From positions 3,384,001-3,448,000 of the forward strand of contig CM070901.1 of NCBI GenBank assembly GCA_036417435.1: DNA of 64,000 bases. The letters are read 5' to 3'. Shown piece by piece: positions 47,041 to 60,279 of the stretch. The notes beneath the pieces were generated by a model. It was given only the letters and a program-made list of their open reading frames with translations. It was not told the origin of the DNA and ran no database searches. The DNA comes from Inia geoffrensis (lineage: Eukaryota > Chordata > Mammalia > Artiodactyla > Iniidae). Position 1 is the stretch's first letter. Each line of letters opens with the position of its first letter. A program made the translations under genes and the position numbers.

Positions 47041-49769
47041 ATTTGCATATATAGTGAAAGAGTTTAAAGAATGCTAATCAAATGAAATTGGGAACTGAGA
47101 AAAAAATATTTCTTCTGAAATAGACAATTTAATGGAAAATTGTGACAGTATCCAAGTAAATAACATAACAAGAAAAAGATTTTGCAGAATATTGATTTAA
47201 TGCATCACTTAAGCAAGAGAATATCTCAGACCTGCATTATCTATGCTCTATTTCCTTGTACCTTGGACAGCTTATCTATTTACTTCCCTCCAAAGAACAG
47301 GCACATTTTTCTACATGAATTGTTTGCTTGTGATGTATAGTATATAACAGAGATAAACTGCGGCTCAGAGATAATTCAGCACTTTTGGAAGTTATGTGTT
47401 CTCTAATATGCCATGGGTTAGAATATCATGAATAAAAATGACTAAAATTAAATTCAGACCAGCAGAGGATAACTGCCATCATCATCATCTGTTGAAAACA
47501 TCACTGCCAAAGAAATCACTTTCAATATGCACAAAAGTTTGTAAATTGCAATTTGACCCCATTGTACAAATTTCAATAGTCATCTAAAGCATCGAAAGAA
47601 CCCATTTAAAATAATTATGTTGATTCTCAATTGTGCCTTCAAATGATATGTTCAGTTCACAGATTGGGGATATGACAAGAACATATGCCATAAAACCAGG
47701 ATGAAAAGTTGAAGTTAGTTATCAGATCTATTGTTAATTTTAAGATGCAGGTAAGGAAAATTTACCTCTTTAAATTAAGAAGACTGATCTGAAAAAAAAA
47801 TGGTATGGTTATGTCTATATAGTTACCATATTAAAGATAAAATTAACCTTTATCCCAGTGAAAGCTCTGGAATTCTTTTAGGGTAGGAAAATAAATATCA
47901 CTCCCCATTAAAATGAAGCAAATGCCTTATTTGGTCAAGGCAGCATGCATAATTTAATTAGATGCCCTAATATTCTGGAAAATGGCATGAAAGGGCAGCT
48001 CAAATATATTTAGCAGTTCTGAATTTTAGAGGTGTTATAGCTGGAAGAGGCGTGTCCTTACAGAATGCTTTATGATAGCCTCATTTCTGCTCATGACTAC
48101 AGAGGGGTCTTAAGAAATTTCTTCTCCCCTAAAACTTCAGAGCACAGGAAGTCCAGTAGTGAATGGACGTCAAAGTTGAGAGGCAGAGATCTTGAATCTC
48201 ATAGCAAGGATCTGAAGAGATCAAGGTTCACAGCTATCTGGAACAAGTCAGGGCTGCAGAAGATTTGGCTTTGGGGAAAGAGGGTAGAAGGAGAAAGAAA
48301 AGCTCTTGTAATTGAAATTCTTTGGGGGATGAAAAGTTTGATCTCACTTTTGTTTTCATGAATATAAGTGAATGAGAAAACTGATATCTTATTATTTGTA
48401 AACCCCGAATATTTAGGCAAACCCCTAATTTAGGGTCAAAAGTCAGGATCAGATGAAATATATCAGTGTCATTTGGGTTTCCCTCCCTCCCGTAGGAGTT
48501 GATTTGACTCTACATCAAGGAGAGGATCAGTGAATGTGAAATTATGTAGATGAACTAAGAACAATGACATGAAGCTCCCCCATAGAACTTAATGAAAATC
48601 GTGCCATTTATAGGCACCAGAAAACATGAAACACCAAAAGGAAATAGTCATAAGAGACATGTGCAATGTTCTCCAGAGTTCGAGAACATTAATATTTGTG
48701 TTGGCCAGACTTTTACTTGTTTAGTGTCAAAGTTGTCTTCTCTTATCTGCGTCTTGTTTTTAGATTACATATAGTAGATTACATATTATTCAGTATGTTA
48801 AAAGAAGCCTAAGGATTTATTATATTTAGATGCATTTCGATGATTTTATACCTTGTTATCTCTTCCCGTGGGGTAAGAAAAGGCATTATTCTCACTTTTA
48901 TTTTCCCAACTGATGATAGTGCTGGAAAATAGTACATTCTCAATAAATATTTCTTAGCTGACAGATTCAATCTTACTGTGCATATTATAAATGAAGAAAA
49001 CAGTGAGGCCCCACGTGGTGTCTCAGGCAGACATTAGGACAACTTCTCAGTTGCTCCAGGAAGTAAGAAGCCCCTCCAATAAAAGAGATGTGTCTTTTTC
49101 TATTAAGATGCAACTTGTTATATAAGTCATAGGGAAAGTGAGGCCTGTATACATTGATTTGGTGGTTATGATCAGAAGTTGCACCAAATCTGTCTAGAAT
49201 GGAAGGTTGTTTCTACGGCCAGGCCATGTCAGATCTCAATCCAAGGAACAGATGTGTTGGGGATTGAAGGAAAGATGTCAGGAAACCCAGTGGTCAGAAT
49301 GTAGCTGAGTATTAAGGCAGAAGCAAACTATGGCTTTGTAGAAAATTCAAGAAATCTACCATCCACACTGCAGACTGCATCACTCTCCGTTCTTGCTGAA
49401 GTTTGACTCTCTTGATTTCCTAGTCTATATTCTTGCTGAAAATAGACTTTCCTTCTTAGTCTATAGACTGAAGTGGAAATCTCTTAGTCACAACTTCAAA
49501 TTCCTAAGAAAAGGACTGTGACACACTGTGCTTAGATCAAGTCCCACTCCTGGACCCACACATTGTGAGCTGGGTAATAAGAACATGACTGCTCCAGATG
49601 CAAATATGTGAATGGAACTTCCTAGAAGTCTGGGGAAACAATCCAACAGGCATCTACGATATTCCTGCATCCAGCTGCTGGCAGGAGGTCTGCCCTAAAC
49701 GAGAAGACATACATCCTGTATGATTTCCATGCCTCCACTACCTTCTGTATTCCCTTGTATAGATTGAGC
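47041..49769. other. unassigned DNA
   Basis: No gene recognised. A short MIR or L2 tail-like word ('acattctcaataaatatttc', near 48935) is too small to call. Open frames here are short (at most about 98 codons, at 48065-48361) and lack domains. Confidence 0.45.
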
Positions 49770-49772
49770 GTG

Positions 49773-49866
49773 TGGATTTTTTTTTTTTTTTTCTGAGTAT
49801 AGTTGTTTTACAATGTTGTGTTAGTTTCTGCTGTACAACGAAGTGAATCAGTTCTATGTATACATG
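49773..49866 (-). mobile_element. LINE-1 3' end scrap, reverse
   Basis: A T-run (49778-49793) is followed by 'ctgagtatagttgttttaca', 'atgttgtgttagtttctgct' and 'gtacaacgaagtgaatcagt', the reverse complement of the L1 3' terminus. Strongly 5'-truncated, about 90 bases. No clear target-site duplication was found. Confidence 0.8.
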
Positions 49867-51904
49867 CTGGATGTAGTAGTAGGACCAGGTCTACAATCAC
49901 CTTAGTACTCAAGTTTGCACCCCATCCATTTTCTCTCTTTTTTTCCTATCTAGACCGACAGCTCAGGTTCTCATACACTTCACTTCTGGTTATGCTCACT
50001 ACATAGTCATTTCTGTCCCCACTGACTAAGAAGCATAGTTTTGTCATTTGCTTTTCATTCCCTGAGACCATCTCTAATGCAAAAGCTCAAACTGGAAATT
50101 TCCAACATAACATTCACCCATTAAAGCAGCCAACTAATGTTACTATTCCCCTCATACCCCACCCCCATACACATGGAAAAATATAATCTGTTCAGGGGAG
50201 GGGAAAGAATGGTTCCATTTTCTTTTAAACGTTTCTTTCAAAGAATGTATTGTTCCCATTATATTGTATATTATTCTCAGACAAATCCCCAAGAAGGATT
50301 TTTTCCCCTTGTTTCTAAAGTCTTTTAAAACAATCTTTGAAAGAGCACATCCAACCACCCATTTTTCTAACTGATATTTTCACTGCTTAGTCTCAAGCTT
50401 AGAAATGTGGAGCTTCACTGGTGGAATTTTCTACATAAATTATTAATCCAATTTAATTTAAATTTTCATAAGTTATTAAAGGAGATTGCATGTGAATAGC
50501 CAGTTTTCAGATTTGGTAAGTTCTAACTCAAGACAGTGGTAATGTGCAGGCTTTGGGTATTAACTTTCCTTAAGTAAAGCATGAAATAATTTCTTTCATC
50601 CAAGACAAAATGTGGATGGCAGATGCTTTTCAAAGGGTTTAATTAATTATCTCAATTTTAGACCACCCAAGAGTTGGGAGTTGTGTTGGAAGTGAATATA
50701 TAGATACAGCTCAAACGTAATGTGATGTCTGGAAGGCTAACAATTTTCATAATTGAAGACCTTACTGGGTAATTTGGTGTGTCTGTAAAAGCCACGTACT
50801 TACCTAGGTCAAGAGTCTGGAGTTGTAGAGTGGACTCGGATTCCTTGTGCCTTTTCTATTTTATTTTCCAGGCTCAGTAGGTAATTTCTTAAAGTTAATT
50901 GCCTATAAAACACTTGCTTTCATTCAATAAAGTGTCATGGTCTGAGTGATATTTTTGAAGATACATAAGAAATAAGAGAAAAGAAATCTTTGTAAAAGGA
51001 AGACCCAGGAAGACTAAAACAGCATTCAGCACAAGTTTCTATAAATACTTACAACCCCCCAATTAGGATTAAAATATTTCAATCTGACATTCTACCGTGT
51101 TACAATTACATGGATACTCAATTTATGCCAAGAAAGGTAGAACAGCTTAAATTAATCATATGTGCGCTATTAGAAGAAACATGAATGCCCAAAGAAGAAT
51201 GCAGTAGATAGTCACTTAATGGTGTTATTTGAAGATCATAAAACAATCTCACCTTTTATCAAAATGTTTCCTCTCCAAGCAGTCATTGCCAAAGATGTTC
51301 ACCCCTGGATTCCCAATAGATAAATGTCTTACCTCATTATACTTATTCACACAGGTACCCTCTAGTAGAACAACACTACTGGGGAATGATCTTTATCAAA
51401 ATAAAGCCAGCAGAACACTAAGCAAAGATTTCAGAAAAAACAGTAGGTTATTTGCAAATTCATCTTGGCATCAAAACAAACACAAACAGAGCGAAAATTA
51501 ATTTTTTCAGCCCCACAGTCCAAGCGCTGAATGAAAGTATTCCAGAGTAAGTTATGGATGAAAGATAAATGTGATACCTTTAATAGGCAAATGAGGGAGC
51601 AGGACTTTGATGAGGTACTGTGGAGGGGTTCAAGTTAATCTTTATAGATTCTATTTTGTGGGTTTGCAGAGAAGGATTGCAGAGACCCTTCCTAACGGTA
51701 TCACCTGGATTTTGGCAACTTCCTGAGGTATCAAGTGGCCAGCAAGATAGGACAAAACTTGGAGGGTGAGGGTGAGAATTGACAGAAGAGGAGAAAAAGG
51801 AAAACGGGATGGGAGAAACTCTCTCTCATTGGAAATGGTCAGTAAGCCCTACTGAGTAGCTGGTGTCAATCTTTTGTACTAATTTGATACATTTAAATGG
51901 TTTC
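49867..51904. other. unassigned DNA
   Basis: No gene or clear repeat recognised. The G-rich segment 51590-51840 may be an old repeat. Frames are short. Confidence 0.45.
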
Positions 51905-52075
51905 TGAAGCTTTGATCCTCCAGTGTGCTCAGCAGGCCAACATCAGCGTCACCTGGGAGATTGTAAGAGGGATGTGCAGAAGCTAAGACCATGCCTCTAA
52001 CCTACAGAATCAGTATCTGCATTCTGACAAAGTCCCAGATAGTTCATATGCATGACTGTCGGAAAAGCATTGCTA
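51905..52075 (+). mobile_element. MER5-like hAT DNA transposon remnant
   Basis: 'cagcaggccaacatcagcgt', 'cacctgggagattgtaagag', 'cctacagaatcagtatctgc' and 'cagatagttcatatgcatga' follow the order of the non-autonomous MER5A-type element (hAT-Charlie group). The size is close to the usual ~190 bp. Terminal repeats are decayed. Confidence 0.72.
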
Positions 52076-53861
52076 TTTGGCATCTAGGTATAAACACTCA
52101 AAGGATGTACTGATACATAAAATTAAAGCTCATAAAGTAATGATTCTTTTAAATAAATAAAATTTTGTTCTTGCAATCTGAGACCAGATAATAATAATAC
52201 TTATTTTTGGTTAATCTAATTCTAAAACTTAGAGTTTCTGTTCACAGGTTGTATGCTCTCTATGTAGCTATTTACCTATGATTGGAAGAAAACAGAAAAT
52301 ATACTTTGCCTTTCATTAGCTAAGGTATTGGAAATTGAGAAATTTAAGACAAAGGTAGATCAATCTACTTCCCTTCCTTTTACTATCTGATGACAAAAAA
52401 GCCACAGGAAAACTGGAACACCAAAATAGTGAGTTTTGACTTTGTTCTACATGAATCATATGCATATTTGGGAAATCCCCTATGTCTGAATGTTTAATTT
52501 TTACACACTTGTAGGAAATGTGGTCATCACACTCAAGAGAGGATAATAAACCAAGAAAAGTCAAAAGCATTTCAGTCACTTAAAGCTAAAAATCTAAGTT
52601 CGTGAAAAGGTTTGTCTATTACAAAGTTCAAAAAGGAAAAAAAAGGCACCCTTTTTACTATGCTTGGCTTAACTATCTAAGAGCTGACCACATAGCCCAA
52701 TGTGGGCTCATTGTAAATTCAGAATGCTGGAGAAACTTCCTGCTCAGATAGCTTTCATTTTCATCTGATCCCAATTTTCCCACCCAAGATTCAGACCACC
52801 CATGACAAACAAACAAACAAAATTACTACCAAGAGCTAATTTTATAATGAAAACAATTTATATACAGATATGTGAAACGCAGGACTGTCTGTGGACTCTC
52901 TCCTTTAGGATACAAGTTTAAGGCCAAGTTAGAGGTCTTAACAGGACTTCTTACATTTTCACAGTCGTTATGGTTGTAAGTGTTGATGAGCAGAGACATG
53001 GTGCTCTTTCTATGTTGCATTAGGAGTTTCCACAAATCACCTAATTTCCTAGACCTCAGTTTCTCTATACATAGTAAAGGGAATATCAATACTTGTACCA
53101 CTTTCTTCATTGTGTTATTGTAAATATCAAATATAACAGTGGCAATGAAATAGCTTTGAGGTGTGTCAAGTGCTGTATAAATAGGAGAGGTTGTCATTGG
53201 TGAGTGTGTTTTCTTAAAGACATTTTAGGATTTATAATATGGTATATATTCTGGGCTTATTTAATAATATGCAGTTTAACAGGCCCAATTCTGACATCGA
53301 TAACATTCATTCTTCAATAGATTTTCCTTTAGTAAGTTGAAAACAGAAATTGACCTTTTTAATGTACAAAGAAATATCTTTACGTGACAAAAACATAAAT
53401 TTACTTTCTTTTTTTACTTTACATGACTGACCTTGAACAATTATAAAAGCACATACCTACAACTTTGAAAGAGCGAGTGAACATATAATCACAAAACTCA
53501 TTTATTAGTCTTTATTTTATTTTCATCACTATCATATTTGGGCATTTTATTCAATTTTGTTTTCTCAACTAATTCCTTTGTAAATGAATATATGTAATGG
53601 TTGTACACTATATTTAGAATATGGGGACTCAAACTTTGAACCATAGACACAACAAATTCCAGACACGTATTCTAGTTAGATAGTTCACTGAACGTTCAAT
53701 AGCAATATATTCTAGTTAATCTGTACAGTTGACTTTAGCTTTTAGCTATGCAAGAGTTTCTCTATTGTTTTCACTATGGAACTATGTTAATAATCTTTTA
53801 TTGTTACACTTAGGTGATTCTTTCCCCTCAAATACATTAATTGAATTCCCTTATAATTATT
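52076..53861. other. unassigned AT-rich DNA
   Basis: No gene recognised. The minus-strand 123-codon frame at 52826-53197 has no domain I recognise. A short (CAAA)n run occurs near 52806-52820. Confidence 0.45.
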
Positions 53862-54600
53862 TATGCATTCATTCATTCAGCAAATATACGAGCGCCTATT
53901 TTATGCAACACAATGTTCTAAGCACTGGGGGAAACGTATGAGTCATGTTCAGGTGAAAGGAGACACATAATAGAAAAGTGGGTTAAAATGAGATATTTTC
54001 TGATAGTATTATTTTCTATGAACAGAAAACAAAACCAGACCTTAAGTTATATAAGTCAATAGATGAGCGCCATTCTAGAAGGAAGTTTTCTCTGAGTAGT
54101 GGCATTTGAAGAGAAACACAGGTGACGGACATAAAGGAGTCAGCCCAGGAAGACTGAGGGGAAGGGCGTTCTTGGCAGATGGAACAGCTAATCCAACAGC
54201 TTGAGGAAATCCTGAAACACTAGGAAGGCTGGTGTGATTGCAAGTCGTGAAAGTGGAGTGGATACCAGGTGAGATCAGAGTGTCAGGTAGGAACAGTAAT
54301 AGGGTGAGGCTGTGTCTTACAGGTCACAGCGAGGAATCAGGAGGTTAATAGAAATGTTATGGGAAGCAACTGGAGAACTCTAGGTAAGAAAGTGACCAGG
54401 TATATTTTGTATTTTAAAAGTTAGCTGCTGCGTGGAACACAGATCGTGGTGGGAATGAGCACGTGTGCAGAATCAGAGAGACCAGATAAAGGTGGTTACA
54501 GTAATGGAAGTGAGAGGTAATAGTGGCTGGGACATGCATAGCAGTGAAAGATGTGGGGAGAGGCTATTGCATTTAAGGACTATCTGGAAGGTAAGCCTCA
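53862..54600 (-). mobile_element. L2 LINE, reverse, long fragment
   Basis: 'tgcattcattcattcagcaa', 'gttctaagcactgggggaaa', 'gagtagtggcatttgaagag', 'aaggaatgg'-like blocks, 'gaagcaactggagaactcta', 'gtggttacagtaatggaagt' and 'gagaggtaatagtggctggg' follow the reverse complement of L2 over about 740 bases in correct order. This is the clearest L2 in the window. Confidence 0.8.
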
Positions 54601-55194
54601 CAATATCCACTTATCCGTGGAAACTCAGGGGGAAGGAGACTTAAAAAAATGAGAAAGCCATGTGACTTGACCAACCTCATAATTTCAATTAGTTCTTTTA
54701 AATGTAGGAAGCCCTTACTTTTACAGATACCTGGAAGAGGAGGAAGTATGTAAGAATACTCAGATTTCTCAGAATTCCTCTAGTTTCAAGAGAAACAGAT
54801 TTTAAGCCAGGGGAAAGGAAACCCAGTCCCTCCGAGTGTGCGAATGGGCTTTTCCAAGGCTCCCTCAGAAGAAAGGTACTGAATCCACTCTGTCTATATT
54901 CTAGAACTAGGATATTAGTTCCCTTGAGTGTTCTCTAAACCACTGGACAAATATAGTGCTTTGCTGATCCATCAATTTTACTCAAAGATTTTAAAGGCTT
55001 GGGAAGCCAAGTTTAATTTATACATTTTAATTTTTAAACGTATGTATTCAGTATGTACAATTTATATATTTCATTTTAAAATTTATTTTAAATTTTATGT
55101 GCTTTAATTTTAATGTTTGTCATATATAGTAGCATTTGTAAACTATGAGGTAGAATTAAATATGTCCATGAATTTTTTCTAGATAAAATAGGAG
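54601..55194. other. unassigned AT-rich DNA
   Basis: No gene recognised. The part 55010-55140 is strongly AT-rich ('ttttaatttttaaacgtatg'). Confidence 0.45.
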
Positions 55195-56389
55195 ATTTAA
55201 AAACAGGCTCCTCTGAGGACTTCAGGTTTTACCTTAAGGAAAATAAGGGCCACTGAAGTGTTCCCTTTAAAAGACGGAAGATTTGAGAAAAGCTTGTTAC
55301 AGGAGGGGACATGGAGTGGGGATGACCCAGGCTGAAGCAGAGAGGAATCTCTGATCTGAAGTATTGCTAATATTGAAGCATACTCACCAGGAAATAGATG
55401 GAGTGAAGTGGACAGAGTCAAGAGGTCTCTGGGTATGCTGATGAGTTAGATATGAGCCTGGGAAAAGAAAAGGAAGATTTAAATATTTGGCCCCAGTTTT
55501 CTGTCTTTGGTCCCTGGTGGTTTTATTCATGGAGATGAAAGTAATGAAGGTTACACAGATCAGAGAGATGATGAAAATATTGAGTGCGAGGTTCTATGAG
55601 AGGTTCAAGGGGAAAGGTGTCATGGATCAGTTCCTCAGGAGAGAGGTCCGGGCTGCAGTTAGAAGGATGGAAATCATCTGTACAGAGTCGTCATCAAAGC
55701 CATGGAGGTGAATTAGTGAGAAGATAATAGAGCCTCTGAAAGACTGAAAAATACAAACACACTACAAACAAGAAGAGGAAACACAGTTTACCAAAGAGAA
55801 CAAGAAGACATAAAATGTTAGAAAGAAAACCAGGGGCACATAAGGCCAGAAGGAGAGACCACTTCAAGAAAGAGGGAGTGACCGACTGCACAGAAGTTTT
55901 AGAGAAGCCAAGTAGCAAAAAAGCATGGGATTAAGCAACACACAGTCCTGGTGGTCTTATCAGCACAGCAGAGTGAAGACACAAGCCAGATTTCATCAGG
56001 CAGAGAAATGATAGAAAAGAAAGTTGAAATTGTGTGTCACTAAATCTTTCAAGAAGTTTGTCCAGGAAGGACAGAATACAGAAGGGGGACTTGGAATCCA
56101 AGGCAGGGATTTTTAAGTATTGAAGAGAACTGAATACTTTTAAATGCTAGCAAGAAAGACTGAGTAGGCAGGGAGCTGTTGACAATGTAAGGAGGGTAGA
56201 AACATATTAGAAAAAGTTTCTGAGCAGGCAGGGGTGGTAACATCCTTGTACATGGGGAGTGATTTGCCTTGGACAGATTTGAAAACAGCTTTTCCATTGT
56301 AATGGGAAGAAATGACGAATCTTCATCTCGGTAAGTTTACTGGTGCCCCTGGGAATGAGATGGGCCATCCAACCTAGGAATATGGATGG

Positions 56390-56444
<55 letters not shown>

Positions 56445-57240
56445 TAGAGCATTGTAGACAGTGAGAAAAGGAGCTGAGTGGGCAAACAGGTGTTATTCAG
56501 GAACTAGGCAACTTTGGACACGATGTGTTTATAATAGTCATACCCTTTACAGACATTAGAATTTGATTTGGCAGTTCTTAGAAGCCCAGATGAGTCAAGA
56601 GGAGATAATCAATTGGATTAATCCAAAAATGGGTTTTACCTGGTGGACTGGATGAGGCATCAGAAGGAAAACAGGGCAAGGAAGTTGGGGCTATTGACCA
56701 GACGCTGTAGGAATTCATAAAATGTGGGCTCTCACAGGGGAGGAAGTATGAAAGGAAAGGGAAAGAAAAATGGAAATGGATGATAGGTACGGGGACAATG
56801 GAGGAGCCAGAGAGTTTGGAGAGACCAGAAAGGGTGAGAGGGAGGTGTAGTGATCAAGTTGGAAAGGTTGAAGGTGGTGGTTACAGAGCATGTGGGTTCA
56901 TTTGACAATTTCAAAAGCAAGCTGTCCCAAACTCTACGGTGCAGGCAGGGGTGACTGCAGTGGGAGTGGAGGTGGGAATCATCAGCACTGAAGAGGTCAG
57001 TGAACCAAAATAGTAGATAGTTGGATATATTGCTCTGTGAACACTGAACTAAACTGGGGGGACAGCAGGACCAGCGATAGAGAGGAAATCTGAGAACTGG
57101 ATGCCCGGTCCCCAGTGGGTGAGAAGGAGAGAGAAGTTGATAGGTGACGGCCAGGAGGAGCTAAGTAAGTGTGTGCCAACACTGGGAACCTCAGCTTGGC
57201 CAATGTGACCGTGCCCCATGGTTAATCTAGACCAACAGTG
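55195..57240 (-). mobile_element. probable continuation of reverse L2 (ORF2 region), decayed
   Basis: The purine-rich plus strand carries many words expected from the reverse complement of the L2 ORF: 'gttctatgagaggttcaagg', 'aggtccgggctgcagttaga', 'aagaaagagggagtgaccga', 'ttggatatattgctctgtga' and 'gatagagaggaaatctgaga'. With the block at 53862-54600 this suggests a once long L2 of over 3 kb, interrupted and rearranged. Order within this part is not fully checked. Confidence 0.45.
56394..56442. repeat. (GA)n microsatellite
   Basis: A 49-base perfect GA run inside the purine-rich reverse L2-like stretch. Mirror-symmetric polypurine runs can form triplex DNA. Confidence 0.97.
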
Positions 57241-57316
57241 GGGAGAGTCCGTGCTCTCAAATTCATTTATCTCCTGTCCTCCAGTGTCGGACTCATTTAC
57301 TCTGACATTATTTTAT

Positions 57317-57512
57317 TTTATTTAAAAAAAATTTTTTTATGTGGACAATTTTTAAAGTCTTTATTGAATTTGTTACAATATTGCTTCTGCTTTATGTTCT
57401 GGTTTCTTGGCCGTGAGACATGTGGGAATCTTAGCTCCCCAACCAGGGATTGAACCTGCAACCCTTGCATTGGAAGGCAAAGTCGTAACCACTGGACCAC
57501 CAGGGAAGTCCC
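57317..57512 (-). mobile_element. CHR-2-like SINE, reverse
   Basis: On the minus strand: head 'gggacttccctggtggtcca', A-box-like 'tggtccagtggttacgac', B-box 'ggttcaatccctgg', and 'gaactaagat'-like words changed to 'gagctaagattcccacatgt'. The 3' part has 'cagaagcaatattgtaacaa', 'attcaataaagactttaaaa' and 'attgtccacat', which distinguishes this subfamily from the other copies here. Only weak direct repeats are visible, so it is probably older. Confidence 0.9.
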
Positions 57513-57599
57513 TGTAGGGTTTATTTTTAAATGTTATTTTTAACACCTTAGCATTATTTTACCCGATTTATTTTAGATCCAATAGATTACTTGTGAATT

Positions 57600-57830
57600 T
57601 ATCACTGCAAGACAAAGGGAATAAAATCAACACATATTTATCTCATCTCTACTATGATAGGCATTATGAGAGATGAAAAAAAGAGTGAGATACAGCCCAG
57701 CCCTTGAAATATTTTCAGTAGAGAAACAGTGAAAATAGGATAACATAACATGATCACATGGGTGCTATATGAGAAGGCAGACTCAGAAGAGCTCTGGACG
57801 GCAGGAGGTGATGACAATTTGGGGGAAACT
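57600..57830 (-). mobile_element. L2 LINE 3' end, reverse
   Basis: 'cacatatttatctcatctct', 'actatgataggcattatgag', 'gagatacagcccagcccttg' and 'gatcacatgggtgctatatg' follow the reverse L2 3' end. Confidence 0.5.
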
Positions 57831-58529
57831 AAGTACCACTCAAGGAAAGGAAAAGAAAATAGGTCAAAAAGGAAGAAGACAAAAATGATCTTCTAATTCT
57901 ACCTATCTGCCTATGTTTAACTGAGCCCAGCCACCCTGTGCTCTGAGCGACAGCAGTGTGTACGTTCAACACCGCAGGTGAGGATGCTGTCATATTCCTT
58001 GAGTAATTAACTCCAGTCTCCAAACAGACCCCACAAGGGTAGGTGGTGTGAATGGAAATGTCCTTTAATTGGTGTGATTGGGGCTGCAGTGGAGACACAT
58101 TCAGGAAACTCCACGTGGACTCTTGATATTGCCTTGGCTGACATGGAATTTTGATGCTATTTTGGAAGGGATCCAGGATTTGCCGTATCCTGCTTTTTGA
58201 TGTGTTTTCAAGCTCTGGATTGGCCGTAGGGCACCTAAGGCTCAGAATGATGTGCTGGGTGAATTTGTCCCTTCAGTAAATGTGGAAGCTTCTATTGCTG
58301 CAGGATTCTGTGCAAGGCCTCTTGAGGGGCCGCAAAGGCAAATACGGCTCCACAACTGCCCCTCTAAGGCCGATTTATAGCCACTTAACAGTAAGATGTG
58401 GGTCTGAATCAAGCACACTTATACGACTACAGTGGATAGCCTCCATATACATGAACTATTCAAATCTGTTGCACCAGAAAGGAAAAAAAACAAACTTATT
58501 CAACACTGTGATGAAAATCCATATAGTGT
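57831..58529. other. unassigned DNA
   Basis: No gene recognised. Mixed composition. The frame at 58280-58636 (118 codons) runs into the MIR and has no domain. Confidence 0.45.
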
Positions 58530-58760
58530 GTAAACTAGAGGAAAGTTGGTTCAAATCAAGTACCACCAATTACCAACTTTATGAAACTGAGTGTCTGCCT
58601 CATTTCCTCTTCTCTGAAATGGAGATAATAGAATAGCTACCTCGTTGATAGTTGTAAGGATTGAACAAGGTGATGTGAAGTGCTTGACTCATTACCTGGC
58701 ACACACAACAGGAAGGTATTTACAAGGGATGACCACTATTATTTTGGAAGGCAATATCCC
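58530..58760 (+). mobile_element. MIR SINE, forward
   Basis: 'accaattaccaactttatga', 'gcctcatttcctcttctctg', 'aaatggagataatagaatag', 'ctacctcgttgatagttgta', 'aggattgaacaaggtgatgt' and 'gtgcttgactcattacctgg' follow the MIR consensus in sense order, including the conserved core. Confidence 0.85.
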
Positions 58761-59588
58761 TGGTTGAAAAAGTTGACATGAAATCAGTCCAATAGGGGTT
58801 CACATCAAGAACTACCATGGTAGTAAAGCATCTGAGTCTGTTTTGGCCACCAAGAAATGAAATGATAAAACTGACCCTATGAGTCGTTGTAGCAATTAAA
58901 CAAGAGTGACTGGCTCATTGTAGGTTTGCAAGAAAAAGCAAAGCAGTACTACTCACTTTGGTGTCCCCTTCATTTACTTTACATCACTCTGTGAATCCTG
59001 GATCCAGGTAAATGAATAGCGAGGTGTTACCTGCCAGAGTCCACCTTCCTCACCTTTGACAACCTTTACACTGGGAAAATGGGATGTGATGGTCTCTAAG
59101 GATGTGATGGTCTCTAAGGGAACTCCCACCTCTAAATCTTTACAAACACACCAGAGATTTTTACGAATCAGGTGAATTAAATAATGCTGGGATAACCGAA
59201 AAGCACCTTCTGCCTGTCCATTTTTTGGTCGTGTTGCATCATCAAAAGAGGTAAATTAAAGAATGATTTTGGAAAAAATATACTTCTTCTTCATCCCTGC
59301 TTAGCTGAAGCTTCTTTGATATTGTTGCCTTTTAATATTTTCCAGTGTCATTTTCCCCCCTACATTCTCCAAACTGTAACAGCCGCTCAAAAAAAGTTAA
59401 TTCTGTTTCTGGGTGTCAATAATGAACAACTTAGGCTGTTGAGAACTGCAATTAAGCTTCTTTCAGCATCAAAATAAACTCTGAAAATTCATCATTGAAG
59501 AAAAATTGATTTTGTGCTTCCAAACATGACTGAGTTCTGCAAAGAAATGAGATAATTTACTTTCTGTCACTTCCAAAGTTAACTGGGG
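58761..59588. other. unassigned, repeat-poor DNA with 18-bp tandem duplication
   Basis: No gene recognised. A possible second MIR scrap lies at 58830-58930. A perfect tandem duplication is at 59083-59118. From about 59220 on I see no transposon. Confidence 0.45.
59083..59118. repeat. perfect 18-bp tandem duplication
   Basis: The 18-mer 'gatgtgatggtctctaag' occurs at 59083-59100 and again, identical, at 59101-59118. A perfect pair points to a recent slippage event or to local assembly duplication. Confidence 0.97.
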
Positions 59589-59638
59589 AAACACACACAC
59601 GCAGACACACAGACACACAGACACACAGACACACACAC
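59589..59638. repeat. (AC)n/(ACACAG)n repeat
   Basis: An AC run followed by about four units of 'acacag' and a closing AC run. Confidence 0.93.
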
Positions 59639-59879
59639 TTTCCTGACAGGCAAACAGGCAAATCACAGACAAAACTGCAAGCCAGGGGGATAAAAAGGAA
59701 AAAAAAAAAAAAAACTTGAAAAAGCTGGGCTTCCAATCCCCTCCCACCAGCCTCTGTGAAAGATGACTTCAGTCCCTTTCTTAACTAATTCTGTCACTGT
59801 AAAATCCTACAGTCATTCTTCCACACATAAAGGACAAATAAGCTGGAGAGGAGGACCCAGATGCTTTCATTTTTAACTA

Positions 59880-60207
59880 TTCACCAATGGAGGAGAAGGC
59901 AGAATGCCTAAGCTATGTTTCAGTGGCCAATAGGATAGCTGTGTATCTCCCACATGACTCGCTGCCCCTGTCTTTCACATGGGCTGTAATTTAGTTCAAT
60001 TCAGAACTGCAGATAGTACAGCCTTCACAGCAGCCAGGGATGCCTGGGCACAAGTGCCTGAGTTCCGAGGGACTTTAGGAAACACTTTGCTAACTCTCTC
60101 CTGCCTGGAAACCAGAATTCTGCACCTGCCTGATGGACAGTCTGGCCAGAGCCTCGGCCGTGCCCCCGGGGACAAGGAACTAGCACAAATAACCGTTTGG
60201 AAATTGT
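59880..60207 (+). other. candidate non-coding first exon or regulatory element (tentative)
   Basis: This non-repetitive, less AT-rich block has a CCAAT word ('gtggccaatagg', near 59923-59934), a locally CpG-bearing end ('cctcggccgtgcccccgggg'), and a strong splice-donor-like sequence 'gtaagtat' starting at 60206. A 76-codon open frame (59979-60209) crosses the donor, and no domain is recognised. No TATA box or acceptor was identified. The call is inference from these signals only; chance is a real alternative. Confidence 0.2.
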
Positions 60208-60275
60208 AAGTATCCATTGCTTTCCGTCCAGTGTGTTGATGAAAATAGTTTTCTGTCATAAGCTTCCGATATGTG

Positions 60276-60279
<4 letters not shown>

